Shown: positions 7,663 to 16,066, numbered from the stretch's first letter. The stretch is 61,070 nt of DNA from Alphaproteobacteria bacterium (GCA_018820275.1 JAHJOO010000034.1:1-61070); one strand, 5' to 3'. Notes: generated by a model from the letters alone, not told the origin. Numbers and translations are program-made.

Positions 7663-8993
7663 CCGACGCACCTGAGGCGCCTCCGCCGATCACGCCGCAG
7701 GTGGCCGAGGCCGCCGAAGACGCCCACGGGACCAATCCGTGGCGCAATCCCGACTTCCGCCGGCTGTGGGTCGGGCGACTGGCGGCGGTGCTGGCGATCC
7801 AGACCCAGGGCGCGGCCCTGCTGTGGCAGGTCTACGACATCGCCCGGCGCGACCACCCGATCGAACAGGCCAGCCTGTATCTGGGCCTGATCGGCCTGTG
7901 CCAGTTCCTGCCGCTGATGGCCCTGACCCTGCCCGCGGGCGAGATGGCCGACCGGCTCGACCGCAAGCTGACCGTGATCCTGTCCATCATGGTGGAGGGG
8001 CTGTGCGCGGTCCTGTTCCTGGGCCTCGCCCTGCACGGCAGCCCGCCGTTGTGGGCCCTGCTGGCGGTGGCGGCCCTGTTCGGCGCGGCGCGGGCATTCC
8101 TGGCGCCGGCCAGTCAGGCCTTCCTGCCGATGGTCGTCGGCCGCGCCGCCCTGCCGCGCGCCATCGCGGCGCAGTCGATCGCCTTCCAGACCGGCAGCAT
8201 CGCCGCCCCCGCCATCGCCGGCCTGATCGTCGGCATCGCGGTGCCGTATGCCTATGCGACGGCGCTGGCCCTGTTCTGCGTCGGCCTGTTCTGCATCTCG
8301 ACGATCCGCACTTCCGGCAAGCCCCGCCGCGAGCGCACGCCCTTCAGCCCGCGCGCCATGTTCGACGCGGTCAACGTGGGGCTGAAGTACGTCTGGAACA
8401 CCAAGGTGGTGCTGGGGGCGATCTCGCTGGATCTGGTGGTGGTGCTGCTGGCCGGCGTCGCCTTGCTGACACCGATCTTCGCGCGCGACATCTTCCACGT
8501 GGGGGCCGAGGGGTTCGGCATCCTGCGCGCCTCGTTCGGCCTCGGAGCCCTGCTGATGGCCGGCTGGCTGGCGCGCTTCCCGATCGTGCGGCGCGGCGGG
8601 GCGTGGATGTTCGGGGCCGTGGCCCTGTTCGGGGTCTCGGCCCTGACGTTCGGCGTCGCGGGCTGGGGCGCGATGGCGTTCGGCTGGACCGATCTGGCCT
8701 GGGTCGCGGGCGTCGCCCTGTTCCTGGCGGGCGCGGCCGACATGATCAGCGTCAACATCCGCCAGACCCTGATCCAGCTGGCCACGCCCGACGAGATGCG
8801 CGGCCGGGTCTCGTCGGTGTCGATGCTGTTCATCGGCGCGTCGAACGAACTGGGCGAGTTCTACACCGGCTTCGCGGTCCGCATTCTGGGACCCATCGGC
8901 GCGGCCCTGTTCGGCGGCTCGGCGGCCATCGCCTCGGTCGGCCTGTGGAGCTGGCTGTTCCCGGGCCTGCGCAAGGCCGACCGGCTGGGTTGA
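7659..8993 (+). CDS. MFS transporter (EntS/MFS_3-like)
   Basis: A 444-aa permease with about 12 hydrophobic segments and a roughly 30-residue cytosolic N-terminus containing NPWRNPDFRRLWVGRL. The motif A-like loop GEMADRLDRKLTVIL follows helix 2. This branch (enterobactin-exporter-like) usually exports small molecules; the substrate is not evident. Start is GTG at 7659, overlapping the cupin stop in GTGA, which indicates coupling. The stop lies at the left boundary of the palindromic element at 8993-9208. Confidence 0.85.
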   Translation: MTDAPEAPPPITPQVAEAAEDAHGTNPWRNPDFRRLWVGRLAAVLAIQTQGAALLWQVYDIARRDHPIEQASLYLGLIGLCQFLPLMALTLPAGEMADRLDRKLTVILSIMVEGLCAVLFLGLALHGSPPLWALLAVAALFGAARAFLAPASQAFLPMVVGRAALPRAIAAQSIAFQTGSIAAPAIAGLIVGIAVPYAYATALALFCVGLFCISTIRTSGKPRRERTPFSPRAMFDAVNVGLKYVWNTKVVLGAISLDLVVVLLAGVALLTPIFARDIFHVGAEGFGILRASFGLGALLMAGWLARFPIVRRGGAWMFGAVALFGVSALTFGVAGWGAMAFGWTDLAWVAGVALFLAGAADMISVNIRQTLIQLATPDEMRGRVSSVSMLFIGASNELGEFYTGFAVRILGPIGAALFGGSAAIASVGLWSWLFPGLRKADRLG

Positions 8994-9208
8994 CTTGTCA
9001 TCCCGGACGTCGCGAAGCGGCGATCCGGGACGCAGAAGCTGAACGTCGCCCCTCCCGGAAGCTGCGGCAGCAGCTGTCCGGGAGAAGGTCGAAGACGGGC
9101 TCCAGGGCCACCTGTCTCCCGGACAATCGCGCTGCGATTTCCGGGAGCGGCGGGGTCCGTGGCTCGAACGTCCCGGATGACCGCTGCGCGGTCTCCGGGA
9201 TGACAAGT
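8993..9208. repeat. Mosaic palindromic (REP/BIME-like) element between convergent genes
   Basis: The element is bounded by a perfect 15-bp inverted repeat: ACTTGTCATCCCGGA (8993-9007) and TCCGGGATGACAAGT (9194-9208). Inside are four stem-loops with the same TCCCGGA/TCCGGGA stem base but different tips: 9001-9030, 9052-9084, 9116-9147 and 9171-9200. It fills the whole gap between an MFS gene and a convergent alpha/beta hydrolase. There is no coding content. It resembles intergenic REP/BIME arrays; it may also stop transcription from both sides. Confidence 0.8.
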
Positions 9209-9214
9209 GTGCAC

Positions 9215-10159
9215 TCACTCCGCCAGGAACCGGTCCACGATCGCGAAGAACGCCTCCGGCTGGTCGGCCATGATGAAGTGGCGCGCGCCGTCGACGCGTT
9301 CCAGCGTCAGGTCCGGCACGCCGGCCCACTGGGACGACCACATGGCGTCGGCCATGGCCGCCGGGGCGCCGCCGTCGGCGTCCGCGGCATAGACCGCCCA
9401 GACGGGCACGGTCGTGGCCGACAGGCCCGGCCGGGCGTCGGTGGTCATGACCTCGGCGATGCCGGTGGCCAGCGCCTGACGGTCCGAGGCCATGACCCAG
9501 TCGACCATGGCGGCCTGCGTCGCCGGGGTCTTCGACAGACCGGGTGCGCCCGCTTCCTGCCCGGCGCGCAGGGTCGCCGCGTCGCCGCTCAGCATCTGCG
9601 CCGCCGCCTGGGCCGCGAAGGGCCGCGCGCTTTCGGCCGTCGCCGTGGGCCCGAACAGGGCGCTGAAGAAGGGCAGGCTGTCCACGCTCATGATCCGGCC
9701 GACCAGATCGGGCCGCGCCTGCGCCAGCAACAGGGCGGACAGTCCGCCCATGGAGTGGCCGATGACGGCGGGCCGCTCCAGCCCCCGCGTCTCGATGTAG
9801 TTCGCCACGGCCTCGACGGCCGGCGAAAGCAGGGGGCCGTCGCCGTGCGTCCAAGGCTCGCCGGCGAAGCCCGCGTACTGCACCAGATGCACCCGGTGGG
9901 TGGCCGACAGGCGTTCCGCCAGCGGACGCCACACCTCGCGGCTGGAGCCGTAGCCGGGGATCAGGATCACGTCGGGGCCCTGCCCCAGGACCTCCACGGC
10001 GATCCGGCCGTCGCGGAACACGGCGTCGGGAGCGGCGACGGTCTGGGCCTCCGCACGGCCCGCGATCAGGGCGGCCCCGCCGACGGCGAGGGCCAGGGCG
10101 GAGGCGGCGAAGAGGGCGCGCAGGGTCGCACGCCCCGCCAAGCGGTGCATGATCATCAT
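9215..10159 (-). CDS. Exported alpha/beta hydrolase
   Basis: A 314-aa protein with a signal peptide (about 1-39, ending GRAEAQT), then the alpha/beta hydrolase fold: oxyanion region ILIPGYGSSREVW (about 65-77), nucleophile elbow GHSMGG (Ser136) and the C-terminal His in ARHFIMADQ (about H294). Esterase, lipase or lactonase activity is possible; the substrate is not indicated. Start is the first of three closely spaced Mets (MMIMHRL). It lies 38 nt downstream of the XRE gene on the same strand and may be read from the same transcript. Confidence 0.82.
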   Translation of the reverse strand: MMIMHRLAGRATLRALFAASALALAVGGAALIAGRAEAQTVAAPDAVFRDGRIAVEVLGQGPDVILIPGYGSSREVWRPLAERLSATHRVHLVQYAGFAGEPWTHGDGPLLSPAVEAVANYIETRGLERPAVIGHSMGGLSALLLAQARPDLVGRIMSVDSLPFFSALFGPTATAESARPFAAQAAAQMLSGDAATLRAGQEAGAPGLSKTPATQAAMVDWVMASDRQALATGIAEVMTTDARPGLSATTVPVWAVYAADADGGAPAAMADAMWSSQWAGVPDLTLERVDGARHFIMADQPEAFFAIVDRFLAE

Positions 10160-10197
10160 GGTCTTGGGTCCTTGTGGGGTTGGCGTCGCCCGACGGG

Positions 10198-10395
10198 TCA
10201 GGCGTGGGGGTTTTCGAAGATCTCTTCCACCGGCCGGGCGAACAGCACGGCGATGCGGTAGGCGAGATCCAGCGACGGGTCGTGCTTCTCGGTCTCGAGG
10301 GCGTTGACCGCCTGTCGCGACACGCCCAGCGCCTGACCCAGCTGTTCCTGGGTCCAGCCGCGCTCGGTGCGCAGCAGTTTGAGCTTGTTGATCAT
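10198..10395 (-). CDS. Small XRE-family helix-turn-helix regulator
   Basis: A 65-aa DNA-binding protein that is almost entirely one HTH_3 domain: MINKLKLLRTERGWTQEQLG, then SRQAVNALETEKHDPSLDLA, the typical helix-turn-helix and recognition helix. The C-terminus is IFENPHA. ATG at 10395 overlaps the stop of the upstream membrane-protein gene (ATGA), so the two are translationally coupled. Such short XRE proteins (YozG-like) commonly accompany small multi-pass membrane proteins. The GTCATGTT direct repeats upstream of the pair are candidate binding sites. Confidence 0.85.
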   Translation of the reverse strand: MINKLKLLRTERGWTQEQLGQALGVSRQAVNALETEKHDPSLDLAYRIAVLFARPVEEIFENPHA

Positions 10396-10796
10396 CGCGA
10401 CGACTTCACGAACGGCGCGACCAGGCCGAAGCAGGCCCAGAACAGCGGATAGACGAACCAGGCCGGCAGATGCGGCGCATCGGCATAGCTCTCGCCGAAG
10501 CCCCAGAAGGTGGCGATGGCCATGCTCAGACCGGCGGCGAGAATGAACAGCTTGGCGATCAGGGCGCGCACGAACTCGTCGCTCTCCCGCATCAGGCTCA
10601 ACGTCGCCCAGATCTGGCCGACCACCGGGGCGCTCACCGTCGCGGCCAGCGCCCACGCCGCCACCGGCGACGCGAGGTCATCGAAGGCGCCGAAGATCGC
10701 CGCCACGTTCACGGCGACGTAGCCGCTCATGAAGGCGGCGGTGCGGATCACATAGCGGCGACCCGCCGCCGTGCCCTTGGTGAACGATCCGAACAT
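10392..10796 (-). CDS. Small four-helix membrane protein paired with an XRE regulator
   Basis: A 134-aa protein with about four hydrophobic segments (starting near RYVIRTAAFMSGYVAVNVAA, then AAWALAATVSAPVVG, KLFILAAGLSMAIATFW and AWFVYPLFWACFGLVAPFV). Function unknown. ATG at 10796 (MFGSFTKGTAAGRR) has an AGGAGG ribosome-binding site 7 nt upstream. A longer in-frame start at 10838 would lie upstream of that site and is less likely. It is translationally coupled to the XRE regulator, so regulator and membrane protein are made together. Confidence 0.75.
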   Translation of the reverse strand: MFGSFTKGTAAGRRYVIRTAAFMSGYVAVNVAAIFGAFDDLASPVAAWALAATVSAPVVGQIWATLSLMRESDEFVRALIAKLFILAAGLSMAIATFWGFGESYADAPHLPAWFVYPLFWACFGLVAPFVKSSR

Positions 10797-10825
10797 GTCA
10801 TGTCCTCCTGACGTGATGTAAGGAT

Positions 10826-10860
10826 AACATGACACCACGGCAATGTCAGGTCAACATGAC
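10826..10860 (-). promoter_or_regulatory. Candidate promoter/operator with GTCATGTT direct repeats
   Basis: Read on the minus strand, GTCATGTT occurs at 10860-10853 and again at 10833-10826, 27 bp apart, upstream of the membrane-protein/XRE pair. The first copy runs into a TTGACC (-35-like) and the second into TGTTAT (-10-like), with a long 19-bp spacer. Several further TGTCA/TGACG half-sites surround them. Autoregulation by the XRE protein is inferred from position only. Confidence 0.4.
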
Positions 10861-10882
10861 TTTTCGTCAGGATCGCCTGACG

Positions 10883-12604
10883 TCAATTCCGCCGCCGCTG
10901 CGCCGCCTGCCAGGCCTCGAAGGCGTCGACCACGTCCGACTGGCGCAGCACCTTGCCGTAGGGGTCGATGACGTAGTGCGCCCCGGCCGGCACGGTGATC
11001 TCGCCGCGACCGCCCGTCATCGGCACGGTCTGCACCCGACCGCGCACCTCGACCTCGACCGGCAGGGGGAAGGCCGCGCCGTTGCCGGTCTTCCACTCCA
11101 GCGTCAGCCGGTCGCCCTCGCGCGTCTCGACCAGATCGGGGATCGCCGCCTGGTACAGATAGCCCTCGAAGAACCAGTCCAGGTCCTGGCCCGCCACCTG
11201 GTTGACGATGACCATATAGTCGCGCGTCGAGGCGAAGCGCGGCTCGAAATTGCCCGGCGCCGGATCGTCGCGGCCGTAGACCAGCAGGCGGATGGACCGG
11301 AAGAAGGCCTCGTCGCCGATCAGGTTGCGCAGGGTGTGGGCGACCAGCGAGGCCTTGGAATAGACGTCGTTGCCCGGCCCCGCCTGGCTGGTCTCCTCGT
11401 CGGTGATCGCCTTGCCGGAGACGATCGGATACTCGTTGCCGAGGCCCAGCCGCTGTTCCAGCAGCTCGGCCTGGAACACCCGCTCGCCGTGCAGCCAGCG
11501 CAGGTACAGCGGCTGCATGTAGGTGCCCAGCCCCTCGTGCAGCCAGATGTCGTCCAGCTCGGTGTGGGTCAGCTGGTTGCCGAACCACTCGTGGGCCATC
11601 TCGTGGTGCAGCAGCCAGTCATAGCCCTTGTGGTCCTTGCGGTACTGGTTGCCGTAGGCGTTCAGCGTCTGGTGCTCCATCCCCAGGTGCGGGGTCTCGA
11701 CCACCCCCAGCTTCTCGTCGGCAAAGGGATAGGGGCCCACCACCTCCTCGAAGAACTGCAGCATCAGCGGAAACTCGGCGAACAGGGCCTCCACCTTGGC
11801 CGGGTCGTCCGACTTCAGGTGCCAGTAGCTCATCTGGATGTCGTTGCCGAAGCGGCTGCGGAACGTCGCCGTGCGCTCCACGAAGGGGCCCACGTTGATC
11901 GAGATGGCATAGGTGTTCATCTGCCCCGCCGACCAGTTCCAGGTCGTGGTGCCGTCGCCGTTGTCGGTCTTGCCGACGAAGCGGCCCGGTCCCGGCGCGG
12001 CCAGGTTCGACGGCACGGTGATGTGCATGTCGACGGCGCGCGGCTCGGCCGTGCCCCAGTCGATGCAGGGCCAGATCATGTCGCAGCCGTCGCCCTGCAC
12101 CGCGGTGGCGATCCACGGCTCGCCCGAGGGAGCGGTGCGCCAGACCCAGCCCCCGTCCCACGGCGCGTTGCGCGCGGGATGCGGCACGCCGGCGTACTTG
12201 ATCCGCACCTGCACCGACTGACCGGCGCGCAGCGCCCGGGGCAGGGTGATCGTCATCCGGCCTTCCGGATTGGTCCAGGCCGAGCGGGGCAGGGCGCGCC
12301 CGCCGATCGCGATCTCCGACACGTCGAAGCGCACGTCCAGATCCAGCACCAGCCGTTGCAGCGGCGCGGTGGCGGTGAAGTCCAGGGTGGCGACGCCCTC
12401 GATCGACCGCGTCCCGGGCAGGATGTTGAAGGCCAGATCGGCCTTGTCGAACTGCATGGCCAGCTGTTCGGGGGCGCGGGGCCGGCCGCTGTCGCGGGTC
12501 CAGTCGGTGGAGGTGCGCTGGGCCGGGGCGGTCTGGGCCGCGGCCACGGTCGTCAGCGACAGGGCCGCGGTCAGCGCCAGGGCGGCGGTCAGGGTCTTCG
12601 TCAT
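10883..12604 (-). CDS. Exported M1-family (gluzincin) metallopeptidase, copy 2 of a tandem pair
   Basis: A 573-aa protein with a signal peptide (about 1-23). The zinc site HHEMAHEWFGNQL is near residue 330, with the third ligand Glu in WLHEGLGTYMQ 18 residues on, the HExxH-18-E pattern of M1 aminopeptidases. A GMEHQTLNAYG stretch about 20 residues before the zinc site takes the place of the GxMEN exopeptidase motif. The length fits an M1 protein lacking the large C-terminal helical domain. The neighbour at 12616 is a close paralogue in the same orientation, 11 nt upstream; the two form an operon of duplicated secreted peptidases. Confidence 0.9.
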   Translation of the reverse strand: MTKTLTAALALTAALSLTTVAAAQTAPAQRTSTDWTRDSGRPRAPEQLAMQFDKADLAFNILPGTRSIEGVATLDFTATAPLQRLVLDLDVRFDVSEIAIGGRALPRSAWTNPEGRMTITLPRALRAGQSVQVRIKYAGVPHPARNAPWDGGWVWRTAPSGEPWIATAVQGDGCDMIWPCIDWGTAEPRAVDMHITVPSNLAAPGPGRFVGKTDNGDGTTTWNWSAGQMNTYAISINVGPFVERTATFRSRFGNDIQMSYWHLKSDDPAKVEALFAEFPLMLQFFEEVVGPYPFADEKLGVVETPHLGMEHQTLNAYGNQYRKDHKGYDWLLHHEMAHEWFGNQLTHTELDDIWLHEGLGTYMQPLYLRWLHGERVFQAELLEQRLGLGNEYPIVSGKAITDEETSQAGPGNDVYSKASLVAHTLRNLIGDEAFFRSIRLLVYGRDDPAPGNFEPRFASTRDYMVIVNQVAGQDLDWFFEGYLYQAAIPDLVETREGDRLTLEWKTGNGAAFPLPVEVEVRGRVQTVPMTGGRGEITVPAGAHYVIDPYGKVLRQSDVVDAFEAWQAAQRRRN

Positions 12605-12615
12605 AGGGCTTCCTC

Positions 12616-14310
12616 TCAGCGGCGCGGACGCAGGCGGTCGACCAGCGGATCCTGGCGCAGCACCTTGTTCTCGGGATCGATCACCACCACCGCGTCGGCC
12701 GGCACGTCCAGCGCGCCGCGCCCGCCGGTCATCGGCACGGTCCGGACCTCGCCGTTCACCGACACCTCCAGCGGCATGGGGAAGACGCCGGCGGGGGTCG
12801 ACCAGGTCAGGCTCAGGCGGTTGCCCTCGCGCATCTGGGTCAACACCGGCAGCGAGGCCTCATACAGATAGGCGTCGAAGAACCAGTCGTAGTTCTTGCC
12901 CGTCACCTGGTTGACGATCTCGTTGTACTCCGGGGTCGACCGGGTCTGCGGCGTGAAATTGCCCGGCCGCGGATCGGGCCGGCCATAGGTCAGGATGCGC
13001 AGGGACTCATAGAAGTCCTCGTCGCCGAGCGTCATGCGCAGGGTGTGCGCGACCAGCGAGCCCTTGGAATAGATGTCGCCGCCAGGTCCGCCCGGCCGGT
13101 TGTAGACGTCGTTCACCGTCTGGGGCGTCCGCGACACGATCGGGGCGCGGTTCAGCAGGCCGTCGCGCTGGTCGGCCAGCTCGCGGTGCATGTAGCGGTC
13201 GCCCCGCAGCCAGCCCGCGTAGAGCGGCTGCATATAGCTGCCCAGCCCCTCGTGCAGCCACATGTCGTCGGCGTTCCAGTTGGTCAGCTGGTTGGCGAAC
13301 CACTCGTGGGCGAACTCGTGCTGCAGCAGCCAGTCGTAGCCGCGTCCGTCCATGCGGTACTGGTTGCCGTAGGCGTTCAGCGTCTGGTGCTCCATGCCCA
13401 GGTGCGGCGTCTCGACCACGCCCATCTTCTCGTCGGCGAAGGGGAAGGGGCCGACGGTGGCCTCGAAGAAGTCCAGCATCTGCGGGAATTCGGCGAACAG
13501 GCGCTCGACGTCGGCCGGCTTGTCCGACTTCAGGTGCCAGAAATGCATCGGGATGTCGTTGCCGAAGCGGCTGCGATAGGTGCCCGTCCGCTCGACGTAG
13601 GGCCCGACGTTCAGGGTGATGGCGTAGATGTTCGGCTGCTTGATCGACCAGGCCCAGGTCGTGGTGCCGTCGCCGTTGTCGGTCTTGCCTTGGAAGGTTC
13701 CGGGTCCGGGGGCCATGACCGTGGACGGCACGGTGAAGCGCACGTCGGCCCGGCCCGGCTCGCCCGCCGAGTTGTCGATGCAGGGGAACAGCAGGTCGCA
13801 GCCGTTCAGCTGGAAGGCCGAGGCCACCCACGGCTCGCCGGTCGGGGCCGTGGCCCAGACCACGCCGCCGTCCCACGGCGCGCGGGGCGCCACGCGCGGG
13901 CTGCCGGCCCATTTGACGCCCATGCGCACGGTCTGGCCGGGGGCCAGGGCGCGCGGCAGCTGCGCCGTCAGCCGTCCCTGCGGATTGCTCCAGCGCTCCC
14001 GCGGGATCACCACGCCGTCGACCGTGACCTCGGCCACGTCGAACACCGTGTCCAGCTCGACCGACAGTTTGTCGGTGGGCGACAGCACCGCGAAGTCCAG
14101 CACGCTCTCGCCCCGGATCGCCTTCTGCTCGGGCAGGACGGTCAGGTGCAGGTCCATCCGGTCGAAGCGGACCGCCTCCTGCTCGGGCGCGCGCGGGTTG
14201 TCCGTCTCCAGGGTGAAGGGGGTGGAGGTGCGCGGCGCGTCTTGGGCCGCGGCGGGGGCCGCGACGGCCAGACAGGCGGCGGCAATCAGGGCGAGACGGG
14301 AAGCGGCCAC
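12616..14310 (-). CDS. Exported M1-family (gluzincin) metallopeptidase, copy 1 of a tandem pair
   Basis: A 564-aa protein with a signal peptide (about 1-22). The zinc motif QHEFAHEWFANQL is near residue 330 and the distal Glu lies in WLHEGLGSYMQPLY. It shares many blocks with the adjacent 573-aa protein (for example GMEHQTLNAYGNQYR, FPCIDN versus WPCIDW, and NGDGTTTW), so the pair arose by tandem duplication and then diverged. It is first in the two-gene operon. Periplasmic or extracellular peptide degradation is the likely role; specificity is unknown. Confidence 0.9.
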   Translation of the reverse strand: MAASRLALIAAACLAVAAPAAAQDAPRTSTPFTLETDNPRAPEQEAVRFDRMDLHLTVLPEQKAIRGESVLDFAVLSPTDKLSVELDTVFDVAEVTVDGVVIPRERWSNPQGRLTAQLPRALAPGQTVRMGVKWAGSPRVAPRAPWDGGVVWATAPTGEPWVASAFQLNGCDLLFPCIDNSAGEPGRADVRFTVPSTVMAPGPGTFQGKTDNGDGTTTWAWSIKQPNIYAITLNVGPYVERTGTYRSRFGNDIPMHFWHLKSDKPADVERLFAEFPQMLDFFEATVGPFPFADEKMGVVETPHLGMEHQTLNAYGNQYRMDGRGYDWLLQHEFAHEWFANQLTNWNADDMWLHEGLGSYMQPLYAGWLRGDRYMHRELADQRDGLLNRAPIVSRTPQTVNDVYNRPGGPGGDIYSKGSLVAHTLRMTLGDEDFYESLRILTYGRPDPRPGNFTPQTRSTPEYNEIVNQVTGKNYDWFFDAYLYEASLPVLTQMREGNRLSLTWSTPAGVFPMPLEVSVNGEVRTVPMTGGRGALDVPADAVVVIDPENKVLRQDPLVDRLRPRR

Positions 14311-14421
14311 GGCGGACTCCTCGGAATTCGGATCCGGCGACCTTAAGCGGCGGCGCGCAAAAGGGGAGTCGCCGCCGCGACCATTACGGAATCGTCATGA
14401 ACCGCGGCGGACAAAGAAAAA

Positions 14422-14441
14422 GGCCGGCGTTTCCGCCGGCC
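14422..14441 (-). terminator. Intrinsic terminator of rpmB
   Basis: GGCCGGCG (14422-14429) and CGCCGGCC (14434-14441) form a perfect 8-bp stem with a 4-nt loop. Read on the minus strand the hairpin is followed by TTTTTCTTTG, a good U-tract. It lies 26 nt past the rpmB stop. Confidence 0.9.
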
Positions 14442-14467
14442 TCTTCAGAACTTGATGGAGTCGCCGA

Positions 14468-14764
14468 TCAGGCGGCGGCGTTCTCGGCCAGCTTGGCGCG
14501 GACCTGACGCTTGATGCGCAGGGCGGCGGCCGACAGCTGCTCGTCGCGGGCCTTGACGATGAAGGGGTCCAGGCCGCCCTTGAAGTCCAGGGTGCGCAGG
14601 GCCGCGTTGGAGATGCGCAGGCTGAAGGTCTGGCCCAGGGCGTCCGAGGCGACCTTGACCGTCTTCAGCGACGGCAGGAAGCGGCGCTTGGTCTTGATGT
14701 TCGAGTGGCTGACCGAGTGGCCGACCATCGGACCGATGCCGGTCAGTTCGCAACGACGAGCCAT
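14468..14764 (-). CDS. rpmB: 50S ribosomal protein L28
   Basis: A 98-aa ribosomal protein of the large subunit. The N-terminus MARRCELTGIGPMVGHSVSH and NIKTKRRFLPSLK are standard L28 signatures; the C-terminus is the alphaproteobacterial extended form. ATG at 14764 is the family start; an in-frame upstream ATG at 14932 lies beyond the likely promoter and is rejected. It is monocistronic, with a promoter at 14852-14881 and a strong intrinsic terminator. Confidence 0.97.
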   Translation of the reverse strand: MARRCELTGIGPMVGHSVSHSNIKTKRRFLPSLKTVKVASDALGQTFSLRISNAALRTLDFKGGLDPFIVKARDEQLSAAALRIKRQVRAKLAENAAA

Positions 14765-14851
14765 ATCGTCAGATCCTTCGCGGGGCATGGGACCGGGGTC
14801 CCGACGCAATAAACAAAAGCGCGCGGAAGGGGCTCCCGCGCGAGAGGGGGC

Positions 14852-14881
14852 CGTATAGAGGAAGGTGCCTCGGCCCGTCAA
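14852..14881 (-). promoter_or_regulatory. Candidate sigma-70 promoter of rpmB
   Basis: On the minus strand TTGACG (14881-14876) is separated by 18 bp from TATACG (14857-14852), about 88 bp upstream of the rpmB ATG. A GC-rich inverted repeat (CGCGCGG...CCGCGCG, roughly 14822-14842) lies in the predicted leader. Confidence 0.55.
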
Positions 14882-14980
14882 GGCCGGAAGGGCGCGTCGA
14901 CGGCCGTTCAGCCGCCGTTCAAATCCCGCCACATATGCCTCATAGCATGACCGTTCACCTTCTTCGGGGGATCTGAAGAC

Positions 14981-15436
14981 ATGAAGACCCGCTTTCTGGC
15001 CTTGGCCGCCCTCGGCGGCGCCGTCCTGGCGCTGTCCGTCTCCGACCGCCCCTACGCCGCGATGACCCAGTCCACCGCCCAGCCGGTGCTGCCGGGCTAT
15101 TGGGAATACACCACCTCCGCCGTCGGCGTGCGCGACACCGAGCGCAAATGCGTCCGTCCGTCGGAGATCAACCGCTTCTTCGGCGGCCTGTCCACGCGCC
15201 GCTGGAGCTGCACCTATCCGGTGCGCGAGGTCGGCGGCGGCAACGCCCGCTTCGAGGGCATCTGCCGCGACCGCAAGAACCGCACCGTGCGCGTGCGCCT
15301 GTCGGGCACCTACCGCCAGGAGAGCTTCCGCTTCACCGGCGGTGCCCAGCTGGCCCGCGGCACGCCGTATCTCCCGGCCTCGATCACCGCCACCCGCGTC
15401 TCCGCCGACTGCCCGGCGGGGGCCGAGTATTTCTGA
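14981..15436 (+). CDS. Exported DUF3617-like protein
   Basis: A 151-aa protein with a signal peptide (about 1-27). The mature part begins PGYWEYTTSAVGV and includes ERKCVRPSEINRFF, CTYPVREVGGG and a C-terminal cysteine in SADCPAGAEYF, the paired-cysteine layout of DUF3617 periplasmic proteins. Function unknown. It is a single gene followed by a strong terminator and convergent with carD. Confidence 0.6.
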   Translation: MKTRFLALAALGGAVLALSVSDRPYAAMTQSTAQPVLPGYWEYTTSAVGVRDTERKCVRPSEINRFFGGLSTRRWSCTYPVREVGGGNARFEGICRDRKNRTVRVRLSGTYRQESFRFTGGAQLARGTPYLPASITATRVSADCPAGAEYF

Positions 15437-15462
15437 GGGCTGAAACGCCGCGGAATTTGGAG

Positions 15463-15486
15463 AGGCCCGGGATCGCTCCCGGGCCT
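15463..15486 (+). terminator. Intrinsic terminator after the DUF3617-like gene
   Basis: AGGCCCGGGA (15463-15472) and TCCCGGGCCT (15477-15486) form a perfect 10-bp stem with a 4-nt TCGC loop, then TTTCGG on the plus strand. It sits between convergent genes and may also block readthrough from carD. Confidence 0.8.
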
Positions 15487-15514
15487 TTCGGTCTTGTGAC
15501 GCGGAAGAGGCCGA

Positions 15515-16066
15515 TCAGGCCGCTTCGGCTTCCTCGGCGGCCTCGGCGGCGGCGATGACGGCCTTCTTGGCGCTGAGCGACTTGCCCAGCAGGGCGACGG
15601 CCGCGTCCTTGTCGATCTTGTTGGCGGCGGCGACCTCGCGGGCCATGCGGTCCAGGGCGCTCTCGTACAGCTGGCGCTCCGAATAGGACTGCTCCGGCTG
15701 GGTCTCCGCGCGGTGCAGGTCGCGGACCACCTCGGCGATGGAGATCAGGTCGCCGGAGTTGATCTTGGCCTCATACTCCTGGGCGCGACGCGACCACATG
15801 GTGCGCTTGATGCGGGCGCGGCCCTTCAGCGTGGTCAGGGCCTTGGTGACGATGTCCTCGCCGGCCAGCGAGCGCAGGCCCGCGGTCTTGGCCTTCTTGG
15901 TCGGCACGCGCAGGGTCATCTTCTCGTGGTCGAAGGTCACGACGTAGACCTCGAGGCTCATGCCCGCCACTTCCTGCGTTTCGACGGCGGCCACCTTGCC
16001 GACGCCGTGCGCCGGATAGACGACCGCGTCGCCGACCTTGAACTCCAGACCGCTCTTGTTCGTCAT
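15515..16066 (-). CDS. cdnL: CarD/CdnL-type RNA polymerase-binding transcription factor
   Basis: A 183-aa protein. The N-terminal RNAP-interacting domain contains FKVGDAVVYPAHGVGKVAAV and the strand pattern VTFDHEKMTLRVP. The C-terminal helical DNA-binding domain follows (RIKRTMWSRRAQEYEAKI, then SYSERQLYESALDRMAREVA). CdnL stabilises the open complex at growth-related promoters in alphaproteobacteria. ATG at 16066 is preceded by GGAAAGGAACTACG, a good ribosome-binding site; an in-frame ATG at 16168 would add about 34 atypical residues. The C-terminus ends in a run of Ala/Glu. Confidence 0.93.
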   Translation of the reverse strand: MTNKSGLEFKVGDAVVYPAHGVGKVAAVETQEVAGMSLEVYVVTFDHEKMTLRVPTKKAKTAGLRSLAGEDIVTKALTTLKGRARIKRTMWSRRAQEYEAKINSGDLISIAEVVRDLHRAETQPEQSYSERQLYESALDRMAREVAAANKIDKDAAVALLGKSLSAKKAVIAAAEAAEEAEAA

